Shown piece after piece: positions 1-5,642 of a stretch of 12,823 nt of DNA. Made by a program: the position numbers and the translations under genes. Position 1 is the first letter of the stretch, and every line of letters starts with the position of its first letter. The stretch lies in contig JAISWM010000072.1 in NCBI GenBank assembly GCA_031270785.1, forward strand, positions 1 through 12,823. Reading direction: 5' to 3'. Origin of the DNA: Oscillospiraceae bacterium (GTDB taxonomy: Bacteria; Bacillota; Clostridia; Oscillospirales; Acutalibacteraceae). The notes beneath the pieces are model-generated. The model did not search any database. It was not told the DNA's origin and was given only the letters and a program-made list of their open reading frames with translations.

Positions 1-2
1 AG

Positions 3-98
3 TGTTCAAAATCATGGCAAACAAATACCGAAATCGTAGAAAACGCCATAATTTACGAACAAATCTCATCTGCGGTATTATCAATTTCGAATCTCTAA
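3..98 (+). CDS. C-terminal tail of an unidentified protein (5' end outside window)
   Basis: An open frame runs from the window edge to TAA at 96-98 and encodes about 31 residues ending in EQISSAVLSISNL. The composition is that of a normal amphipathic helix (NTEIVENAIIYEQISSAV), unlike the Arg/Pro/Gly-rich translations of the repeats. The other two forward frames stop at 37-39 and near 110 and read less like protein. No family can be assigned from so short a piece. The frame is too short to be certain, and it is followed at once by repeat-derived sequence, as after other genes here. Confidence 0.35.
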   Translation, partial: CSKSWQTNTEIVENAIIYEQISSAVLSISNL

Positions 99-235
99 TT
101 TAGTTTCCGAGGAGGTCTATTATCAACTAATTTGGGCTACAACCGATTTTTACTACTTTTTCCTCGCGAGCCTACGGGGAGAGGCAGTACGAACAAATTT
201 ACTTTTTTAAAATGTAGCAGCTATATATTGATTTT
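99..235. repeat. Remnants of repeat B (right arm) and repeat A-like half element
   Basis: The 137 bases upstream of the first GTPase promoter hold no gene. Positions 119-144 (TTATCAACTAATTTGGGC then ACAACC) match the right arm of repeat B. It is followed by GATTTTT, the flank seen beside other B copies. Positions 150-231 are an A-like half element: a CGCGAGCCTACGGGGAG hairpin region, then ACAAATTTACTTTTTT and GTAGCAGCTATATA. The same half element recurs at 1161-1338. Both pieces are decayed or truncated. Confidence 0.7.
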
Positions 236-240
236 TTAAC

Positions 241-269
241 TTGACAAAACACAAAAAGCATGTTAGGAT
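241..269 (+). promoter_or_regulatory. Sigma-A type promoter of exported GTPase 1
   Basis: A perfect -35 TTGACA (241-246) and -10 TAGGAT (264-269) are separated by exactly 17 bases. The same arrangement with -10 TAAAAT stands upstream of the second GTPase on the opposite strand (8437-8465), and the spacer is identical. Conservation between two otherwise diverged genes supports function. Transcription would start near 276, giving a leader of about 38 bases before the ATG at 314. Confidence 0.85.
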
Positions 270-313
270 TAAGTTATACTAAAATAAATAATTTGAAAGA
301 GGTTGCTTATATT

Positions 314-1126
314 ATGAAATTTAAAAAATTTCTGGCACTGATTTGCACATTCGCTTTTATGTTTTCAAATTTAATTAATGTTCATGCTGATGAAGAGTAT
401 GATGCGGTATTTGTCGGAGATTTGGAAACAGGGAAAACGGCACTGCTTAATAAAATGTTTCACGGTACGTTTAAAAGTAAATATGAATGTACTCATTATG
501 CTTCACATTTCTTGTTTCAGGCAGGATCCGATAATGAAGTTAAAATGTGGGATTGCCCTGGCCGAAAAGATTTGCATGAGAGTAATCCTGTGTATTTTGA
601 GTACGCAAAAACAGTGGTAATTTGTTGTGATATTACTAACATAAATAGTCTAAATGGTATCGGCAAATGGATAGAAATGGTAAGAAACGCCCGAAACATA
701 CCAATTATTTTGGCAGCAACTAAAGTAGATTTTGAAGAAGATGGATATGTAGCTGTGACACGCGCTGATATTGAGGCTAAAGCAAAAGAATATGCCATAG
801 ATCGTACATATTTCACGAGTGCTCAAACAGGCGCGGGAACAGAAGAGCTTAAAGAAGAGTTATTCCGTTTAGTAGATAAATGTATTGTACCCGAAACGAA
901 AACTATACATGAAACAGCTGACGCCGATACTGCGGGTGAAGCACTTAAAGCCAATACTGCAGGTGAAACAGCCAAAGTCAATGCTGCATTTGGCAAAAAA
1001 TTGCTGACGGCAACAGTGGCAGCGGCGGTAGCAGGTGCAGTAATTGGAACGATACGCTTAATAAGACATTGGCTTGTTAATAATCGGGCACGGAGCTTAC
1101 CAAATAATTACGAAATAAAAACGTGA
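314..1126 (+). CDS. Exported Ras-like small GTPase with C-terminal membrane anchor
   Basis: The product is 270 aa from the ATG at 314, which has AGAGG at 298-302. The frame extends 18 codons upstream, but those codons cover the promoter -10 and leader. Residues 1-25 form a signal peptide (MKFKKF, hydrophobic core, VHA/DE cleavage site). Residues 30-190 form a Ras-type G domain: P-loop GDLETGKT at 35-42, G3 WDCPG at 79-83, G4 TKVD at 136-139, G5 SAQTG at 169-173. The catalytic Gln after the G3 Gly in Ras is Arg84 here, so intrinsic hydrolysis may be slow. Residues 204-224 hold two imperfect nine-residue repeats (DTAGEALKA / NTAGETAKV). Residues 229-249 are a hydrophobic Ala/Val-rich segment followed by Arg-rich residues, probably a membrane anchor. 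Export of a nucleotide-dependent enzyme makes sense only if it acts in a host compartment. That role is inferred. Its relative at 7826-8392 shares the promoter and signal peptide. Confidence 0.85.
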   Translation: MKFKKFLALICTFAFMFSNLINVHADEEYDAVFVGDLETGKTALLNKMFHGTFKSKYECTHYASHFLFQAGSDNEVKMWDCPGRKDLHESNPVYFEYAKTVVICCDITNINSLNGIGKWIEMVRNARNIPIILAATKVDFEEDGYVAVTRADIEAKAKEYAIDRTYFTSAQTGAGTEELKEELFRLVDKCIVPETKTIHETADADTAGEALKANTAGETAKVNAAFGKKLLTATVAAAVAGAVIGTIRLIRHWLVNNRARSLPNNYEIKT

Positions 1127-1160
1127 CATTATACTAATTTCAATTATAAATATCAGCTTG

Positions 1161-1338
1161 TACCCGTTACTTTCCTCGCGAGCCTGGTAGTGTCACAAAT
1201 TAATTGATAATATTTTTTTCCCCCCGCCTATGGCGGGGGTGAAAGAAGAAATTTCAATTATTTTGAGACATGACCCGCGAGCCTACGGGGAGAGGCCGTA
1301 CGAACAAATTTACTTTTTTCAAATATAGCAGCTATATA
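1161..1338. repeat. A-like half element interrupted by a repeat B insertion
   Basis: Joining 1161-1185 to 1285-1338 rebuilds the element seen at 150-231 (CTTTCCTCGCGAGCCTACGG and on to GTACGAACAAATTTAC and AGCAGCTATATA). Repeat B lies between, flanked by the direct repeat GCGAGCCT (1178-1185 and 1277-1284). The stretch 1127-1160, just after the GTPase stop, shows nothing recognisable. Confidence 0.8.
1186..1276. repeat. Repeat B copy with 8-bp target duplication
   Basis: This is a 91-bp palindromic element. It opens GGTAGTGTCACAAATTAATTG and closes ATTTTGAGACATGACC, so its ends are inverted copies of each other. The centre is a GC hairpin, CCCCCGCC-TAT-GGCGGGGG. The flanking direct repeat GCGAGCCT marks it as an insertion into the neighbouring A-like element. 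It has no coding capacity. Confidence 0.85.
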
Positions 1339-1454
1339 TAGCTGTTTCGTTTTAAAAGCGTCTGATTTTTATAACTTTCTCCCAGCCGACGGCTGGGAGA
1401 AAGTACACGAATAAATTTACTTTTGAGGACTGTTTTAAATTGTAACAGCTATAG
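1337..1454. repeat. Repeat A copy, abutting the mnmA ribosome binding site
   Basis: About 118 bp with inverted ends (TATAGCTGTTTCG on the left, GTAACAGCTATA on the right). The central hairpin is perfect: a 14-bp stem at 1374-1387 and 1391-1404 with loop GAC. It is inverted relative to the copies at 4248, 6317 and 7518. The right end stops one or two bases before the AAGGAG of mnmA, so the mnmA leader is largely repeat DNA. Confidence 0.85.
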
Positions 1455-1471
1455 TAAGGAGAAGTGTGATA

Positions 1472-2542
1472 ATGAAAAAAGTCCTTATGGCGATGAGTGG
1501 AGGTGTAGATAGTTCTGTGTCGGCGTACATATTAAAAAAGCAAGGGTATGACGTTATTGGCACTACTTTAAAACTGTTTGATAAGGAAGAAGATTATGAA
1601 GATAATAAAACTTGCTGTTCGTTAAATGACATAGATGACGCCAGATGTGTGGCAAATAAATTAGATATTCCGTTTTATGTTTTTAATTTTAAGGATGAGT
1701 TTAAAAAAAATGTGATATCAAAATTTGTCAGTTCCTATTTAAATGGTTCAACTCCTAATCCATGTATAGACTGTAACAAATTTATAAAATTTGATAAAAT
1801 GCTGAGAAGAAGCAAGGAATTAGATTGCAATTTTATTGCTACGGGTCATTATGCAATAATTGAGAAAGATGATATTACCGGAAAATATTTGCTGAAAAAG
1901 GCTAAAGACATTAATAAAGATCAAAGCTATTTTTTATACTTTTTAACTCAAAATCAATTAGAGCATACTTTATTTCCTGTTGGTAATTTATATAAACAAC
2001 AAGAAGTAAGAAAAATCGCACTGGAAAATAACTTTATTAATTCTAAAAAACCGGATAGTCAGGATATTTGTTTTATCAGCAATGGTAACTATTCAAATTT
2101 TATTAATAATTACGTTAATTATGATATACCTTGCGGTAACTTTATCGATATAGATGGAAATATATTGGGAAAACATTCCGGCATTATAAACTACACCATT
2201 GGCCAGAGAAAAGGGTTAGGGCTGTCGTTTAAAGAGCCAATGTACGTTGGAAAAATAAATCCTAAAACTAATGATGTTGTATTGTGCCAAAAAGAAAGTC
2301 TTTACAGAAAAACTTTTACGGTAAAAGATATAAACCTAATATCTGTAAACCTTATAAATGAACCGCTAAAGGTGAAAGTTAAAACAAGGTATAGGCAAGT
2401 AGAACAACCAGCTATGGTTTCTCAAATAGAAAATGATTTACTGCACGTAGAACTGGATGTCCCTCAAAAAGCTATCACAAAAGGTCAGGCTTTAGTAATG
2501 TATGACGGAGATATAGTGGTCGGAGGGGGAATAATTGATTAA
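1472..2542 (+). CDS. mnmA: tRNA-specific 2-thiouridylase MnmA
   Basis: The product is 356 aa, the usual MnmA length. It activates U34 of tRNAs for Lys, Glu and Gln with ATP and transfers sulfur from a persulfide carrier to give s2U34. Visible motifs: PP-loop SGGVDSS at 9-15; catalytic Cys98 in NPCIDCNKFIKF; ATGHYA at 123-128; the second active-site Cys200 in SQDICFI; and a C-terminal beta-barrel with YTIGQRKGLG at 241-250. I chose the ATG at 1472 because AAGGAG (1456-1461) lies 10 bases away. A GTG two codons earlier would sit only 4 bases from it. The gene stands alone between repeat A and repeat B, with no clear promoter outside the repeat. Confidence 0.96.
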   Translation: MKKVLMAMSGGVDSSVSAYILKKQGYDVIGTTLKLFDKEEDYEDNKTCCSLNDIDDARCVANKLDIPFYVFNFKDEFKKNVISKFVSSYLNGSTPNPCIDCNKFIKFDKMLRRSKELDCNFIATGHYAIIEKDDITGKYLLKKAKDINKDQSYFLYFLTQNQLEHTLFPVGNLYKQQEVRKIALENNFINSKKPDSQDICFISNGNYSNFINNYVNYDIPCGNFIDIDGNILGKHSGIINYTIGQRKGLGLSFKEPMYVGKINPKTNDVVLCQKESLYRKTFTVKDINLISVNLINEPLKVKVKTRYRQVEQPAMVSQIENDLLHVELDVPQKAITKGQALVMYDGDIVVGGGIID

Positions 2543-2545
2543 CTG

Positions 2546-2630
2546 GGTTATACCCTAAAATGGTTGAAACTTCTTCTCCCCCCCGCCATAAGCGGGGGGG
2601 AACATTATCTACTAATTTGGACCATTACCC
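2546..2630. repeat. Repeat B copy after mnmA
   Basis: Begins three bases after the mnmA stop. Left arm CCTAAAATGGTTGAAA, hairpin CCCCCCCGCC-ATA-AGCGGGGGGG, right arm TATCTACTAATTTGGACC. No flanking duplication is visible, so the insertion is probably old. The hairpin has no T-run after it on either strand, so it is a poor intrinsic terminator. Confidence 0.8.
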
Positions 2631-2846
2631 ACGTTTCTAAATGGTTTTTGCTATAAAAGGTATTAAATATTTAAGTGTTGATAAGACGCTGCAGCAAAAT
2701 TTTTGGTTCTATTTACAAAAATACAGCCTGATTTTTACGTAAAAAATCATAAATCCGCTGATTTTTATTTTTACTTTCAAAAACTATTGCCATTTTTTAC
2801 CACAAATGGTAGCATAATGAAATCAAGGGTAAGCGAAAATGAATTT
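2631..2846. other. Non-coding region upstream of spo0A
   Basis: About 216 bases of very AT-rich DNA with no repeat A, B or C and no credible gene. It contains a near-perfect inverted repeat at 2729-2749 (TGATTTTTAC / GTAAAAAATCA, one extra A). A possible -10 CATAAT lies at 2813-2818 within TGGTAGCATAATG. A similar TGGTAGCATA occurs upstream of the XRE gene on the other strand. No 0A box (TTCGACA type) is visible. The spo0A promoter is probably here but cannot be fixed. Confidence 0.45.
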
Positions 2847-2860
2847 AGGAGGATACCGGA

Positions 2861-3673
2861 ATGAGTGACCATAAGTTAAAGGCAATGATATTTCAGTCTG
2901 CCAAAGACGTTAGTAATGATGTTTACAATTTATTCGCGGCAAATGGTATAGACGCAGAATTTGCGGCCAAGGACGGCTTTCAGGCTTTGGAAAATGCTAA
3001 AGGCGATGCTCCTGACGCAGTTGTGTTAGATCTTTTTTCATCCAAGATGGATGTTGCCATTGGTGTAAAGTCTTTGAAAAAAATTGAAAAATTTAAAAGC
3101 GTGAAATTTATAATGGTGTCAAGTTTTTTTGATAAAATAATAGAAAAAGAAATCGTTAACTGCGGGGTTGACTGCTTTATTTTGAAACCTTTTGATTGTG
3201 CTACGCTTATAGGAATAATTAAAAGGGTATGCGGCACTGACAACGTGGTAGCTAATCAAACGGGCAAGGATAAAAACGACGTTCTAAATAACATATCGCA
3301 AAATCGCGGTAACGAACCGGGGCTTGAGCTGGAAGTAACTAAAATTTTGCATCAGATAGGCATTCCGGCACATATAAAGGGTTATAATTATTTAAGGTGT
3401 TCTATAATGCTGTCCGTTAACACTCCAAGCATAATAAATGCGGTAACAAAAATGCTTTACCCTTCCGTGGCAATAAACTTCTCCACCACGGCCTCAAGAG
3501 TAGAACGGTCTATCAGACACGCTATCGAAGTAACTTGGAGCCGCGGAAATGTTGAAATATTAGATGCGTATTTTAAATATACTGCCGGTAGTATCAGACG
3601 CAGACCTACAAATTCGGAATTTATTGCGATGATCAGCGACAGGATAAGGCTTCAAATGGAATCAGCCAGTTAG
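2861..3673 (+). CDS. spo0A: Sporulation/stationary-phase master regulator Spo0A with altered receiver
   Basis: The product is 270 aa, and AGGAGG (2847-2852) lies 8 bases before the ATG. Residues 5-125 are a CheY-like receiver. The phosphoacceptor Asp57 (VLDLF), Ser87 and Lys109 (FILKPF) are kept. The Mg2+-binding acidic pair of B. subtilis Spo0A (Asp10-Asp11) aligns with Gln12-Ser13, and the Met-Pro after the acceptor Asp is lost. Residues 156-268 match the Spo0A DNA-binding domain closely: IGIPAHIKGYNYLR at 166-179, TTASRVERSIRHAIEV at 209-224, the WSRGN helix, and PTNSEFIAMISDRIRL at 249-264. DNA recognition is therefore probably intact, while normal phosphorelay control is doubtful. It may be a constitutive or differently gated regulator. 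It is convergent with the XRE gene, with a repeat B copy between them. Confidence 0.93.
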   Translation: MSDHKLKAMIFQSAKDVSNDVYNLFAANGIDAEFAAKDGFQALENAKGDAPDAVVLDLFSSKMDVAIGVKSLKKIEKFKSVKFIMVSSFFDKIIEKEIVNCGVDCFILKPFDCATLIGIIKRVCGTDNVVANQTGKDKNDVLNNISQNRGNEPGLELEVTKILHQIGIPAHIKGYNYLRCSIMLSVNTPSIINAVTKMLYPSVAINFSTTASRVERSIRHAIEVTWSRGNVEILDAYFKYTAGSIRRRPTNSEFIAMISDRIRLQMESAS

Positions 3674-3682
3674 TGTATTTTG

Positions 3683-3774
3683 GGTCGTGTCCCAAAATAG
3701 TTGAAATCCCTTCTTTTTTCCCCCGCCATAGGTGGGGGGGAAAAGATGTTATCAACAAATTTGGATCACTACCG
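3683..3774. repeat. Repeat B copy between spo0A and the XRE gene
   Basis: A 92-bp element opening GGTCGTGTCCCAAAATAG and closing TTGGATCACTACC, with hairpin CCCCCGCC-ATA-GGTGGGGG. The flanks TATTTTG (3676-3682) and TGTTTTG (3775-3781) look like a target duplication with one change. It lies at the convergent 3' ends of two genes. Confidence 0.8.
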
Positions 3775-3784
3775 TGTTTTGGGT

Positions 3785-4177
3785 TTATTTGTTTTTATGC
3801 TTTTTTATTATTTCGTTCCTTATCTCTTCTTTTTTCTCGGCAGAAAGCAACCTGTAGTATAAAATTATTTCCTGCTCTTTTTTTGTAAGATTATACATAT
3901 AAGTGGCGTTGCCGCCACTTTGGCTGCTGTGGGAGAAATTTGAGTCGTACAAATTGTTTTGCGCGTCTGTTTCTGATTCTAAAATATCTTCATAATTTAT
4001 ATTAAATATTTTGCAAAGCTTCATAATGCTGTGTATATCGGGTTTGATTCTTCCTGATTCGTAGTAAGCGTATGTGGATCTGTCTATATTTAATAGATCG
4101 GCGAGCCATTTTTGAGTGTAGCCGCGTTCTTTTCTGTACTTTCTGATTTTATTGTGAATAATTTTTATCTCCCCCAT
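3785..4177 (-). CDS. XRE-family transcriptional regulator
   Basis: The product is 130 aa. The N-terminal Cro/C1-type HTH spans about residues 8-64, with helices around TQKWLADLLNI and STYAYYESGR (21-43) and the typical KLCKIFNINYEDIL end. A Ser/Asn-rich linker (67-95) leads to a charged C-terminal helix (LTKKEQEIILYYRLLSAEKKEEI), as in many clostridial XRE regulators. The ATG is followed directly by GGGGGAG, and no good Shine-Dalgarno precedes it. A TATAAT at 4186-4191 would place the transcript start within a few bases of the ATG, so the mRNA may be leaderless. Perfect 9-bp inverted repeats flank the promoter region, which suggests autoregulation. Target genes are unknown. No phage genes are nearby. 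Confidence 0.85.
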   Translation of the reverse strand: MGEIKIIHNKIRKYRKERGYTQKWLADLLNIDRSTYAYYESGRIKPDIHSIMKLCKIFNINYEDILESETDAQNNLYDSNFSHSSQSGGNATYMYNLTKKEQEIILYYRLLSAEKKEEIRNEIIKKHKNK

Positions 4178-4229
4178 AAACCTGAATTATAAAATATCAC
4201 CATAATATGCTACCAAAATTTTCAGGTTT
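4178..4229 (-). promoter_or_regulatory. Promoter and candidate autoregulatory operator of the XRE gene
   Basis: AAACCTGAA (4178-4186) and TTCAGGTTT (4221-4229) are perfect inverted repeats with 34 bases between them, placed immediately upstream of the XRE start. On the minus strand a TATAAT (4191 to 4186) overlaps the proximal half-site by one base, and TATTAT occurs at 4207 to 4202. Neither has a clear -35. The arrangement fits repressor half-sites bracketing a promoter. It is not known whether each half-site is bound separately. Confidence 0.5.
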
Positions 4230-4247
4230 GAACAAGTGGGAAATTAT

Positions 4248-4366
4248 ATATAGCGGTTACGACTTAAAACAGCCCTCAAAAATAAATTTATCCGTGTACT
4301 TTCTCCCTGCCGTCAGCTGGGAGAAAATTATAAAAATCAGATGCTTTTCAACCGAAACAGCTATAG
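4248..4366. repeat. Repeat A copy
   Basis: Left end TATATAGCGGTTACG, right end CGAAACAGCTATAG, central hairpin around TTTCTCCCTGCCGTCAGCTGGGAGAAA. It is followed at 4367-4435 by decayed sequence (ATTTAACTTAAAAAATATAAAC, then a TTTCCTCATGAGCCTATGGGG piece of the A-like half element). A similar AT-rich stretch recurs at 7732-7761. Confidence 0.8.
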
Positions 4367-4438
4367 TGATTTAACTTAAAAAATATAAACTCTTGTAACT
4401 CTTTCCTCATGAGCCTATGGGGCAAAAGTGTACATGCG

Positions 4439-4529
4439 GGCTGTGGGTCAAAATAGTTGAAATCCTTTCTTTCACCCTCACCATGGGCGTGGGGTAAAAG
4501 ATATTATCAACTAATTCGAACCACTACCT
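4439..4529. repeat. Repeat B copy
   Basis: Left arm GTGGGTCAAAATAGTTGAAA, weak hairpin CACCCTCACC-ATG-GGCGTGGGGT, right arm TTATCAACTAATTCGAACC. It is followed by GATTTT, the sequence found beside other B copies. The left flank does not repeat it, so the copy has decayed or recombined. The following 75 bases (4530-4604) are AT-rich with nothing recognisable. Confidence 0.75.
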
Positions 4530-4604
4530 GATTTTTTAATAATTTGTTTTGGCAAATTAATTATACACCTTTTTTAAGTTTTCTTTCAATAAAAATGTTT
4601 ATTA

Positions 4605-4676
4605 GACCTGTCCGTAAACTTCACAGATTGCAATCAAAATCGACGGTGGTATATAAAAATACTCCAAGGAGATTTT
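4605..4676. repeat. Truncated repeat C
   Basis: Starts with the C terminal sequence GACCTGTCCGTAAA preceded by TATTA, the complement of the TAATA that flanks two complete C copies. It stops at GATTTT (4671-4676), where a repeat B end (GGGTAGTGGGC) begins. That is the same position inside C at which the B at 11037-11115 is inserted. The rest of this C copy is missing. Confidence 0.8.
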
Positions 4677-4790
4677 GGGTAGTGGGCGGCAAATGTTGAA
4701 GGCTGTGGCTTAAAATAGTTGAAACTTCTCTTTTTTTCTGCGAATCGGCGGTGGGAAAGAAGGTGGCTTTCAACTATTTTGAGACATGAC
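4677..4790. repeat. Two joined repeat B pieces
   Basis: A short right-type B end (GGTAGTGGGCGGCAAATGTTGAA) is interrupted after about 25 bases by a second B copy. The second copy runs from GGCTGTGGCTTAAAATAG to CAACTATTTTGAGACATGACC, and its hairpin (CTGCGAATCGGCGGTGGG) has decayed. No coding capacity. Confidence 0.7.
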
Positions 4791-4793
4791 CAA

Positions 4794-4807
4794 ATTACAA
4801 TTGTAAT
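4794..4807. promoter_or_regulatory. Perfect 14-bp palindrome upstream of thyX
   Basis: ATTACAATTGTAAT is a perfect dyad 62 bases before the thyX start. Its core TACAATTGTA fits the TACAnnTGTA form known for CopY-type operators, and related dyads are bound by BlaI/MecI-type repressors. No such repressor is encoded in the window, so its use is unproven. The thyX promoter itself is not clear; TAGAAT at 4829-4834 is a weak -10 candidate. Confidence 0.4.
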
Positions 4808-4869
4808 GCATTTAGAAAATAAATGTTGTAGAATTATGAATTGTATAAATAATTATTGAAGGTGAAAAA

Positions 4870-5637
4870 ATGTTAAACGTAAAATTGTTATCGTATACAC
4901 AAGACCCCGAAAAACTTGTAGCATCCGCTGCTAAACTGTGTTATTCTCCATCTACTATTGAAGAGACAAGGGAAAAATTGACAAATGAAAACGCAAAAAC
5001 CTTTGTAAAAATGCTTGCTCAAATGGGCCACGAAAGCCCCCTGGAACACGCAAGTTTTACTTTTGGGATAGAAGGCGTATCAAGAGCGCTGCTTGCCCAA
5101 ATTACAAGGCATAGAATCGCGTCTTATAGCGTACAAAGCCAACGTTATGTCAAGGAAACTCAATTTGAATATATCATACCTCCGGAAATCGAAAATGTTA
5201 AAGAGGCAAAAGAAGAATTTTTAAAAGCCATAAGCGAAGCGCAAAATCACTACGATAATTTAACTAATATTCTTCAAAACTATCATAAAGAAATGATGAT
5301 AAAAAACGGTGCAGACGAAACAGCGGCACAGAAATTATCTGAAAAACAAGCCATTGAAGATGCAAGATTTGTCCTTCCCAACGCATGCGAAACTAAAATA
5401 ATATGTACGTTTAACGCAAGGAGTCTACTTAACTTTTTTGCTCATAGAGGCTGCAACAGAGCACAGTGGGAAATAAGACAAGTAGCTATTGAAATGTTAA
5501 AATTAGTTATAAAAGCAGCACCGAATATTTTTTGCGGTGCGGGTCCGGCGTGCGTCAGAGGAAGCTGCAGCGAAGGGAAAATGACGTGCGGAAAAATTTC
5601 GCAGGTAAGGGACACGTTTAAAAAGATAAAGGAGTAA
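4870..5637 (+). CDS. thyX: FAD-dependent thymidylate synthase ThyX
   Basis: The product is 255 aa, with AAGGTG at 4859-4864 before the ATG. ThyX methylates dUMP to dTMP using methylenetetrahydrofolate as carbon donor and reduced FAD, so it yields tetrahydrofolate directly and does not depend on dihydrofolate reductase. The signature RHRxxSxxxxSxR is present as RHRIASYSVQSQR (80-92). ESPLEHASFTFGIEGVSR (55-72), FNARSLLNFFAHRGCNRAQWEIR (181-203) and a Cys-rich C-terminus (CGAGPACVRGSC) are also typical. The family acts as a homotetramer. The tmk start lies five bases after the stop, so the two genes are almost certainly co-transcribed and catalyse successive steps. Confidence 0.96.
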   Translation: MLNVKLLSYTQDPEKLVASAAKLCYSPSTIEETREKLTNENAKTFVKMLAQMGHESPLEHASFTFGIEGVSRALLAQITRHRIASYSVQSQRYVKETQFEYIIPPEIENVKEAKEEFLKAISEAQNHYDNLTNILQNYHKEMMIKNGADETAAQKLSEKQAIEDARFVLPNACETKIICTFNARSLLNFFAHRGCNRAQWEIRQVAIEMLKLVIKAAPNIFCGAGPACVRGSCSEGKMTCGKISQVRDTFKKIKE

Positions 5638-5642
5638 TTTAA

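Noticed and set aside
314..346. Lipoprotein signal at Cys11 of the GTPases
   Set aside because: ALIC does not fit a lipobox (small residue needed before Cys), and the Cys lies in the middle of the hydrophobic core.
1466..1471. GTG start for mnmA
   Set aside because: Only 4 bases from AAGGAG; the ATG at 1472 has better spacing and matches the usual MnmA N-terminus.
2570..2602. Repeat B hairpins as intrinsic terminators
   Set aside because: T-runs lie before and A-runs after the stem in the orientation read, and neither strand has a U-tract after the hairpin. They may still affect mRNA stability.
2729..2749. Inverted repeat upstream of spo0A as a terminator or 0A box
   Set aside because: The stem is almost all A/T with one bulge, and the sequence does not fit a TTCGACA-type 0A box. 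Kept only as a note in the region entry.
4248..4790. CRISPR array
   Set aside because: Repeats are long palindromes of several families with irregular spacing and target duplications. There are no uniform spacers and no cas genes.
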